A stretch of DNA of 5,751 nucleotides, taken from contig DQGZ01000075.1 in assembly GCA_003531345.1 (NCBI GenBank), forward strand, positions 1 to 5,751. Direction: 5' to 3'. Shown here piece after piece: positions 1 through 5,151 of the stretch. Within the stretch, counting starts at the first letter, position 1. Every line of letters begins with the position of its first letter. This DNA comes from Alphaproteobacteria bacterium (GTDB lineage: Bacteria; Pseudomonadota; Alphaproteobacteria; Rickettsiales; UBA8987). The notes beneath the pieces were generated by a model. The model had not been told where the DNA came from, made no database searches, and worked only from the letters and a program-made list of their open reading frames with translations. The position numbers were made by a program, and so were the translations under genes.

Positions 1-25
1 CACTTTTTTATTATTAATAATTTAT

Positions 26-30
26 GGAGG
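26..30 (+). promoter_or_regulatory. Shine-Dalgarno site of the HU gene
   Basis: A perfect GGAGG lies five bases before the GTG at 36. It overlaps the ATG at 24, so that ATG cannot be the start served by this site. This decides the start codon of the HU gene in favour of GTG at 36. Confidence 0.85.
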
Positions 31-35
31 TTCTT

Positions 36-311
36 GTGAACAAAACTCAATTAGTTGAATCTGTTGCTAAACAAACTAGCGGTACTAAAGCTGATGCTAC
101 ACGTTATGTTGACGCTGTTGTTAATGCTATATCTCACGCTCTTAAAGGTGGAAAAGAAGTTCGCCTTGTTGGCTTTGGCACATTCTATGTTGCAAAAAGA
201 AAAGCTACTACCGGCCGTAACCCAAGAACTGGCGCTCCTATCAAGATCGCTGCTTCTAAACAACCTAAGTTCAGACCTGGTAAACAGTTAAAAGACACTG
301 TTAACAAGTAA
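36..311 (+). CDS. hupB: HU-family (DNABII) nucleoid-associated DNA-binding protein
   Basis: This is a histone-like HU protein, a small dimeric protein that binds and bends DNA non-specifically and compacts the nucleoid. The product is 91 residues, the usual family length of about 90. The N-terminus MNKTQLVESVA is the classic HU opening, reached only if translation begins at GTG 36; a longer frame from ATG 24 would add four residues and lies over the ribosome binding site. Visible landmarks are the N-terminal helical dimerisation part (about 1-40), the GFGTF turn (46-50), the beta-arm RNPRTG (61-66) with the intercalating proline at 63, and the C-terminal KFRPGK (78-83). In many alphaproteobacteria hupB follows lon, but the window starts too late to show what lies upstream. 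The gene ends in its own terminator. HU is favoured over IHF because of the N-terminus and overall similarity; the hupB symbol, as opposed to hupA or hup, is by convention. Confidence 0.95.
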   Translation: MNKTQLVESVAKQTSGTKADATRYVDAVVNAISHALKGGKEVRLVGFGTFYVAKRKATTGRNPRTGAPIKIAASKQPKFRPGKQLKDTVNK

Positions 312-366
312 TAACTTTTGCTTTGGGAATGTAATATTTTCTGAAGCAGGTTTAGCGAAAGCTTAC

Positions 367-402
367 AAAGGCGAGGTTGGAAATTTCACCTCGCCTTTTT
401 TT
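367..402 (+). terminator. Rho-independent terminator after the HU gene
   Basis: A perfect 8-bp GC-rich stem (370-377 GGCGAGGT with 388-395 ACCTCGCC) encloses a 10-base loop and is followed at once by seven T residues (396-402). Three A residues before the stem can pair with the first T residues and lengthen it. It lies 56 bases past the HU stop codon and points along the + strand. On the opposite strand there are only three T residues after the stem followed by G, so it would serve the convergent murG transcript poorly. Confidence 0.92.
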
Positions 403-448
403 ATTGAAAAATTTAGTCTTTTGCATTTATATATTTTATACACACACC

Positions 449-493
449 ACCCGTCATTTCTAGCGAGTTGCTTTAACGAGCGTGGCAATCCAA
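449..493. repeat. REP-like palindromic element, degenerate single copy
   Basis: The stretch opens with ACCCGTCATTTCTAGCGAG and closes with CGAGCGTGGCAATCCA around a short middle. This matches the form of the dispersed 'CCGTCATTGC...GCGTGGCAATCC' palindromic repeats known from many alphaproteobacterial and Rickettsiales genomes. The outer arm is degenerate here: ATTTC stands where the complement of GCAAT would need ATTGC. The element sits between two convergent genes, a typical place for such repeats. Family assignment is from memory of the consensus, not from a search. Confidence 0.55.
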
Positions 494-526
494 TCTTACA
501 AGCCAGACTTCCGAATCGCCTAATTT

Positions 527-1600
527 TTAGATAAGATCAACTATCTTTTGCGCTGAGTTATATATTGATAATCTTTTTGCGCCTTGGCTCCTTAACTTCA
601 GTGCCTCACTATTTTCAAGGTAAAATATAAGCCTTCCCGCTAAAATAGCTGGCGTAAAATCTTTTTCCAGAATAACCTCTGCGGCGTTATTTTTTTCAAA
701 ATATCTGGCGTTAATTTCCTGATGGTTAAGCTTTGATGTTGGCAATGGAATAAATATCGCTGCCCTTCCCGCAGAGGCAAGCTCTGCCAGTGTTGAAGCG
801 CCACTTCTACAGATGCATATATGCGCCCGTGCTATCCTTTCGGGCATGTCAATAAAGAATGTTTTTGTTTCAGCATCAATATTATTTTCATCATATATTT
901 TTTTTACCTCTTCAATTTCTGCTACTCTGCATTGCTGCTCAATATGTATTTTTGCCTTATATTTTTCAGGTAATATTTTTATAGCCTGAGGAACTACAGT
1001 AGAAAATATTTTACTACCCTGAGAGCCCCCAGTAACCAGAACATTCAGTTTTGAATTTTCAGTAATTTCCTGAAATGGTAATTTGCCAATATTTATAATA
1101 TCATTACGAACTGGGTTACCAGTTAACACCACTTTATGCTTGAACGCATCAGCAATGCCTTGCATTTCGAAAAAAGAGGTAGCTATTTTTTCCGTATATT
1201 TTGCTAACACCTGATTTGCATGCCCTAGAATACTGTTCTGTTCGTGGATTATAATTCTCTTTTTCAATAAAGCGGCAGCAGCGAGCGTAGGAAAACTAGG
1301 GTAACCACCAAAGCCTATAAGAATAAAGGGTTTTTTAGAGATTATTTTTTTAAAGGCAATAAATGTTGAATAGCTGAGGCTGAGCAGATATTTTAATTTA
1401 TTAAACCTTCCACCTTTAGGCGCAATTACTGGAAGAACAAAATATTCAATATTCTGGTTTGCCAGAAAATTCAGGCTTCGTGCGTCTGTTATTAATAGCG
1501 GATTAAAATTCTTTTTTTTTAACTGATGGTAAACGGCTATGGCGGGGAACACATGACCACCTGTTCCACCTGCGCATAAAAATATCGTTTTACCCTTCAT
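527..1600 (-). CDS. murG: UDP-N-acetylglucosamine--undecaprenyl-pyrophosphoryl-MurNAc-pentapeptide transferase MurG
   Basis: MurG transfers GlcNAc from UDP-GlcNAc to lipid I, making lipid II, the last cytoplasmic step of peptidoglycan precursor synthesis, at the inner face of the membrane. The product is 357 residues, matching the family norm (E. coli 355), with the two Rossmann-like halves of the GT-B fold. Motifs in order are GGTGGH at 11-16 (first glycine-rich loop, family histidine 16), GFGGYPSFP at 96-104, HEQN at 119-122, GNPVR at 161-165, GGSQG at 191-195 (second glycine-rich loop), CRSGAST with E273 at 264-273 (nucleotide-sugar site) and HQEINA at 293-298. All key motifs are present, so it should be active. 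The ATG at 1600 is the only reasonable start because an in-frame TAG lies seven codons upstream; no clear Shine-Dalgarno precedes it. It follows clpB by 43 bp on the same strand, so co-transcription or read-through is likely. murG usually sits in the dcw cluster next to ftsW and murC; here it does not. Confidence 0.96.
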   Translation of the reverse strand: MKGKTIFLCAGGTGGHVFPAIAVYHQLKKKNFNPLLITDARSLNFLANQNIEYFVLPVIAPKGGRFNKLKYLLSLSYSTFIAFKKIISKKPFILIGFGGYPSFPTLAAAALLKKRIIIHEQNSILGHANQVLAKYTEKIATSFFEMQGIADAFKHKVVLTGNPVRNDIINIGKLPFQEITENSKLNVLVTGGSQGSKIFSTVVPQAIKILPEKYKAKIHIEQQCRVAEIEEVKKIYDENNIDAETKTFFIDMPERIARAHICICRSGASTLAELASAGRAAIFIPLPTSKLNHQEINARYFEKNNAAEVILEKDFTPAILAGRLIFYLENSEALKLRSQGAKRLSIYNSAQKIVDLI

Positions 1601-1643
1601 AGTTTTTTTTAAATTTATCTATAACCCCATAATCAGACATTAT

Positions 1644-2000
1644 TTATGCGGCATCAACTGAGTCAGGTTTAAAAAACCCTTCCTTCTTAGACTTCTTGGC
1701 ATTTAAGCTATCTGACTTTTCTTCCACCTCAACAGCTGATGATTGGTTTACCTCTGCCATCAACTGATTTATCTCATCTGAATTTTCAGAATTAATATTT
1801 TTTTTCAGTTGGTCTTCAAGACTTAAACCACTATCCAGAACAGAATCAGGATCTGATGCACTTAACTCAGAAACATCATCTGCGTTGCCTTCTTCTCCTT
1901 CAGCTTTATCAAAGGCCTCCACCATTATCTGATCCCCCTCTTCAGTAAATTTCATAACTTCTTCTGAAGTGGCTGAAGTTTTCTTGCTTTTTCCACCACT
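1644..2000 (-). other. Region of clpB encoding the acidic, serine-rich C-terminal tail
   Basis: This covers ClpB residues 861-978 and the stop codon. By my count the 118 residues hold 29 Asp/Glu, 13 Lys, no Arg, 18 Ser, no Cys and no Trp, so the tail is probably disordered. It has short hydrophobic or helical islands (QIMVEAF, 884-890; DEINQLMAEV, 935-944) and ends in a basic patch (AKKSKK, 961-966) followed by EGFFKPD. The reading frame is continuous with the AAA2 small domain, with no sign of a frameshift. I recognise no known domain in it. Confidence 0.8.
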
Positions 2001-4580
2001 GGTATGAAATGCAAGGTTAGTGCCATTTTCAACTATTACTTCTACACTCATTTCATCACGTATTTTTCCTGCCAATATTTCCGTGGCGAGTTTATTCTGC
2101 AATTCTTTCTGAATAACCCTTTTTAGTGGGCGTGCACCATAAACTGGGTCATAACCTTTATCAGCAAGCCAGTTCTTTGCCTCTTCACTTACATCAAGTT
2201 TAAGATTTTTTGCTGCCATACGTTTTTCCAGATGCTTAAGCTGGATATTAACAATGCCAGACATTGAGCTTCTTTTCAGCCTGTTGAACAATAATATCTC
2301 ATCAATACGATTTAAGAATTCTGGTCTGAAATGTTTGCGTACTGCCTCCATCACCCCTGCCCTTGCAAAATCTATTGGGTCTTCATCTCCCAGATTTGCT
2401 ATATGGTCAGACCCTAAATTTGAAGTCATTATTATTATGGTATTGGTAAAATCTACCGTGCGAGACTGGCTGTCAGTTAGGCGGCCATCATCAAGCACCT
2501 GAAGCAGCAAATTAAATACATCGGGGTGCGCCTTTTCCACCTCATCAAATAATACTACCTGATACGGCCTTCTGCGAACCGCTTCTGTTAACACACCACC
2601 TTCTTCATAACCTACATACCCTGGTGGAGCGCCTATTAAACGTGCAATTGCATGCTTCTCCATATATTCTGACATATCAATGCGTATCATTGCAGTGTCA
2701 TCATTAAAAATAAACTCGGCAAGCGCCTTAGTGAGCTCTGTTTTACCAACACCTGTTGGCCCCAAAAACATGAATGATGCTAATGGTCTGCGCTCGTCCT
2801 GCAAACCTGCTTTACTTCTGCGTATCGCTTCACTTACTGCGTGCAAAGCTTCATCTTGACCAACTACGCGCTTACGCAGATAATCTTCCATTTTTAGTAT
2901 CTTGGACTTTTCTCCCTCCATCATTTTTTCAACTGGAATACCCGTCCATTTTGCTATTACTGCTGCAATATCATCATCAGTAACTGAGCCTGATAAAAAC
3001 TGAGATGGCTTACCATCATCTAGCTGTTCTAGCTTTTTCTGCAGGGAAGGAATAACCCCATAAGCTAGCTCACCAGCCCTTGCCAGATTGCCTTCACGCT
3101 GCGCTATCTCTAGGTCTTTTCTTGCTTCATCAAGGCGCTCTTTAACCTTCTGGATGCTTGAAAGCTTTGCCTTTTCCTTCTCCCATGCAATTGTCATATT
3201 GTTGGATTTTTCTTCCAGCTTCGCAATTTCCAGCTCAATTTTTTGTAGTTTTTCAATTGACGCTTCGTCTTCTTCCTTCTTCAAAGCCTCTCTTTGAATT
3301 TTCAGTTGTATTATCTTCCTGTCTAATTCATCAAGTTTTTCGGGCTTACTGTCTACCTGCATCCTTAATTTTGAGCTAGCTTCATCTATCAAGTCAATTG
3401 CCTTGTCTGGCAGGAACCTGTCCTGTATATACCTGCTTGAAAGCTGTGCTGCCGCCACTAATGCACCATCTGATATTTTAACCCCATGATGAACCTCATA
3501 TTTTTCCTTTACGCCACGAAGAATGGTTATGGTGTCCTCAATTGAAGGCTCGCCTACAAACACTGGTTGGAAGCGGCGTTCAAGCGCTGCATCTTTTTCA
3601 ATATATAAACGATATTCTTCCAGTGTAGTTGCGCCTATACAATGCAGCTCACCGCGTGCCAGCGCTGGCTTAAGCAGGTTTGAAGCATCCATTGCGCCAT
3701 CAGTTTTTCCAGCGCCAACCAAATTATGCAACTCATCAATGAATAATATTATCTCACCCTCACTGCCTGTTACGTCCTGTAAAATATTTTTCAGGCGCTC
3801 TTCAAAGTCACCACGATAAGAAGCGCCAGCAATAAGTAAGCCCAAATCAAGTGACATCACCCTACGTTTTTTCAAATTCTCAGGTACATCTCCCTGCACT
3901 ATCCGAAGTGCAAGCCCTTCGGCAATAGCAGTTTTACCAACACCAGGCTCACCTATTAAAACTGGGTTATTCTTTCGCCTGCGTGAAAGTACCTGTATAG
4001 TGCGCCTTATTTCCTCATCACGCCCTATTACGGGGTCAAGCTTGCCCTCAGCCGCTTTACGGGTGAGGTCAACCGCATATTTCTCCAGTGCCGCATAAGA
4101 GCTTTCAGCGTTAGGGCTTTCAACTTTTTTGCCCTTTCTCAGTTCTTTTATGTGGTCATTGAGGTTATCTTTATTGATCTTGAACGTGTTGAAAATTCCA
4201 GTTATTTTATTCCCTTCGTCCTGAAGCAGAGTTTCAACAAAACGCTCTGAAGAGCCGTATTCATCACCTTTCCCTTTTGCACCTTCAAGTGTCTGGTCAA
4301 ATAATCTGGAAAGTTTGGGGTCAATATATACCTGCCCATCACCACCGCTTATCTTCGGAAGTTTGTCCAGCTCCCCATTTACTTTCTGTAATATATTATC
4401 TGGCCAAGCGCCTGCTATCTCAATAATTTTGCGTACGCCACTCTGTTTTTCAGGTGCAAGCATAACAGACATCAAATGCAGATCTGTCAAATATTGATGC
4501 CCTTTATTCTGAGCAAGCTCTCCTGCCTCCCTTACGGCCTCCTGAAATGCTATGGTGAATTTATCTGGTTTATATGCCAT
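1644..4580 (-). CDS. clpB: ATP-dependent disaggregase ClpB with an acidic C-terminal extension
   Basis: ClpB is a hexameric AAA+ chaperone of the cytoplasm that, with DnaK/DnaJ/GrpE, threads aggregated proteins through its central pore. Domains in order: Clp N domain (about 1-145), AAA1 with Walker A GEPGVGKT (210-217), Walker B ILFIDE (278-283) and arginine fingers R335/R336; the coiled-coil middle domain (about 410-525) that separates ClpB from ClpA and ClpC; AAA2 with Walker A GPTGVGKT (607-614), pore loop GYVG (654-657), Walker B VVLFDE (675-680), and sensor-2 GARPLKR (815-821). The ClpP-docking IGF-type loop of ClpA/ClpX is not seen. The start ATG has AGGA four bases upstream. The protein is 978 residues against about 860 in the family: the normal chaperone ends near 860 and about 118 acidic residues follow in frame. 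In the first pore loop the usual Lys-Tyr-Arg-Gly reads Ser-Tyr-Arg-Gly (254-257). Heat-shock control is expected from the family; only a vegetative-type -10 is visible. Confidence 0.97.
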   Translation of the reverse strand: MAYKPDKFTIAFQEAVREAGELAQNKGHQYLTDLHLMSVMLAPEKQSGVRKIIEIAGAWPDNILQKVNGELDKLPKISGGDGQVYIDPKLSRLFDQTLEGAKGKGDEYGSSERFVETLLQDEGNKITGIFNTFKINKDNLNDHIKELRKGKKVESPNAESSYAALEKYAVDLTRKAAEGKLDPVIGRDEEIRRTIQVLSRRRKNNPVLIGEPGVGKTAIAEGLALRIVQGDVPENLKKRRVMSLDLGLLIAGASYRGDFEERLKNILQDVTGSEGEIILFIDELHNLVGAGKTDGAMDASNLLKPALARGELHCIGATTLEEYRLYIEKDAALERRFQPVFVGEPSIEDTITILRGVKEKYEVHHGVKISDGALVAAAQLSSRYIQDRFLPDKAIDLIDEASSKLRMQVDSKPEKLDELDRKIIQLKIQREALKKEEDEASIEKLQKIELEIAKLEEKSNNMTIAWEKEKAKLSSIQKVKERLDEARKDLEIAQREGNLARAGELAYGVIPSLQKKLEQLDDGKPSQFLSGSVTDDDIAAVIAKWTGIPVEKMMEGEKSKILKMEDYLRKRVVGQDEALHAVSEAIRRSKAGLQDERRPLASFMFLGPTGVGKTELTKALAEFIFNDDTAMIRIDMSEYMEKHAIARLIGAPPGYVGYEEGGVLTEAVRRRPYQVVLFDEVEKAHPDVFNLLLQVLDDGRLTDSQSRTVDFTNTIIIMTSNLGSDHIANLGDEDPIDFARAGVMEAVRKHFRPEFLNRIDEILLFNRLKRSSMSGIVNIQLKHLEKRMAAKNLKLDVSEEAKNWLADKGYDPVYGARPLKRVIQKELQNKLATEILAGKIRDEMSVEVIVENGTNLAFHTSGGKSKKTSATSEEVMKFTEEGDQIMVEAFDKAEGEEGNADDVSELSASDPDSVLDSGLSLEDQLKKNINSENSDEINQLMAEVNQSSAVEVEEKSDSLNAKKSKKEGFFKPDSVDAA

Positions 4581-4587
4581 TTAATCC

Positions 4588-4654
4588 TAGTTATTAGTTA
4601 TTAGTTCCAAGTTATAAGTAAGGAACAATCTTTGAACTTACAACTTAAGAACTT
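4588..4654. repeat. Period-7 repeats forming an imperfect hairpin upstream of clpB
   Basis: From 4588 the + strand reads as consecutive seven-base units: TAGTTAT, TAGTTAT, TAGTTCC, AAGTTAT, AAGTAAG. After a short gap the complementary family appears from 4635: AACTTAC, AACTTAA, GAACTTT. The two blocks face each other, so 4603-4619 pairs with 4636-4653 (16 of 17 left-arm bases in or flanking two five-base runs and one five-base run, with one mismatch and one asymmetric internal loop) around a 16-base loop. On the clpB transcript this hairpin would lie in the 5' leader, ending about 15 bases before the Shine-Dalgarno. There is no U-run after it, so it is not a standard terminator. Confidence 0.7.
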
Positions 4655-4686
4655 TCAATATGGTTAAGATTGAGTAAATTTCAATA

Positions 4687-4695
4687 ATTCTAGCA
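4687..4695 (-). promoter_or_regulatory. Possible extended -10 promoter element for clpB
   Basis: On the - strand the sequence reads TGCTAGAAT, an extended -10 (TGn followed by TAGAAT, five of six matches to TATAAT). Transcription would begin near 4680 and give a leader of about 100 bases containing the hairpin. No good -35 lies 17 bases upstream (GATAAA there). I could not find a convincing heat-shock sigma-32 box, though such sites vary among alphaproteobacteria. Confidence 0.35.
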
Positions 4696-4815
4696 TAATT
4701 TTCTTCAGTTTTATCTAAAAATATCAGCTTTTGTATCAAAACTGCCTTTCACCCCCCTTCCGCACTCACAAAATCAATGTGAAAATAACTGACATAAACA
4801 CAACACAGGAGAAAA

Positions 4816-5085
4816 ATGAGCACATTAACACAAACTTTAACCGCTAACGGCAACACTAACACAATTGATTGGTATGGCGGGGTTGGCACTTTTGCAGCCA
4901 GCGGCACTTTTGGCGGCGGCATAATAACTATGCAATATAGCTTAGACGGAACAAATTTTATAACTGGCGGGGTTGATTCTGAACTGGTTTCTGATGGCGG
5001 AAAAAAATTCTCACTTCCAAAATGTTCTATCAGGCTGAACCTTGCTGGCGCAACCAGCCCGAATGTAAATTGCTTTATCAGATAG
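4816..5085 (+). CDS. Small beta-rich protein, phage structural-like, function unknown
   Basis: The product is 89 residues with no signal peptide, no membrane segment and no catalytic motif. It is rich in Gly, Thr, Ser and Asn and poor in charged residues. The centre reads like alternating beta strands: GVGTFAASGTFGGG (22-35), then ITMQYSLDGTNF (37-48), and near the end SIRLNLAGATSP (71-82). This 'GTFGGG.(I/V)T.QYS.DGTNF' style resembles small proteins encoded beside tail or fibre genes in phages and prophages; that is family recollection and not a proven match. AGGAG (4807-4811) sits four bases before the ATG, a good ribosome site. The downstream neighbour, 66 bp away on the same strand, is a LamG-type protein, so the two may form one surface or virion module. 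Period-7 repeats lie on both sides. The gene itself is well supported; its role is uncertain. Confidence 0.8.
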   Translation: MSTLTQTLTANGNTNTIDWYGGVGTFAASGTFGGGIITMQYSLDGTNFITGGVDSELVSDGGKKFSLPKCSIRLNLAGATSPNVNCFIR

Positions 5086-5096
5086 GTTGTTCGCTG

Positions 5097-5125
5097 TTAG
5101 TTTTTCGATTTTCGAAACCAACTAA
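5097..5125 (+). repeat. Intergenic hairpin after the small phage-like gene
   Basis: TTAGTT (5097-5102) pairs with AACTAA (5120-5125), and TTTCG (5103-5107) pairs with CGAAA (5113-5117), leaving a two-base CC bulge and a five-base loop. It starts 12 bases past the stop codon of the small gene. No T-run follows, so it could be a weak terminator, an mRNA-stabilising fold or simply part of the repeat; its right arm uses the first heptamer of the neighbouring repeat block. Confidence 0.5.
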
Positions 5126-5147
5126 GAACTAGTAACTAAGAACTAAC
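5120..5147 (+). repeat. Four tandem seven-base repeats
   Basis: Four consecutive units read AACTAAG, AACTAGT, AACTAAG, AACTAAC. The consensus AACTAAN is the reverse complement of the TAGTTAT units that begin at 4588, so the same repeat family flanks the small gene in opposite orientations. The block ends four bases before the ATG of the LamG gene, occupying the place of its ribosome binding site, and supplies an in-frame TAA (5137-5139) just upstream of that start. Confidence 0.85.
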
Positions 5148-5151
5148 TTAT

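Larger units (their letters stand above)
4581..4815. other. Divergent intergenic region between clpB and the phage-like gene
   Basis: This 235-bp region contains no credible gene. It holds the clpB Shine-Dalgarno (AGGA on the - strand, 4585-4588), the period-7 repeats, the possible clpB -10, a pyrimidine-rich run (CTTTCACCCCCCTTCC, around 4745-4760) and, at 4766-4782, a small inverted repeat TCACA-N7-TGTGA that could be an operator but is too short to claim. No convincing + strand promoter for the gene at 4816 was found. Confidence 0.6.

Noticed and set aside
24..35. Longer HU start at ATG 24
   Set aside because: This ATG overlaps the perfect GGAGG site, and the four extra residues are absent from typical HU proteins; GTG 36 gives the classic MNKTQL start.
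51..291. Other open frames over the HU gene on both strands
   Set aside because: They lie wholly inside the HU gene, lack ribosome sites and encode no recognisable protein.
312..366. Possible tRNA or small RNA after the HU gene
   Set aside because: No cloverleaf arms or T-loop sequence can be built; only a short AAGC/GCTT pairing is visible, and the stretch is best read as the HU 3' untranslated region.
2254..4497. Several + strand open frames of 60-98 codons opposite clpB
   Set aside because: All are antisense to a strongly conserved gene, have no credible starts, and look like products of its codon bias.
4729..4741. TTTTG-TAT-CAAAA inverted repeat
   Set aside because: Short and AT-rich, with no promoter nearby that it would clearly control.
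4766..4782. TCACA-N7-TGTGA inverted repeat as an operator
   Set aside because: The arms are only five bases, the arrangement is the reverse of a CRP half-site pair, and it is likely by chance in AT-rich sequence.
4588..5147. Repeats as a CRISPR array
   Set aside because: The units are seven bases long and directly adjacent, without spacers of even length, and no cas gene is present.
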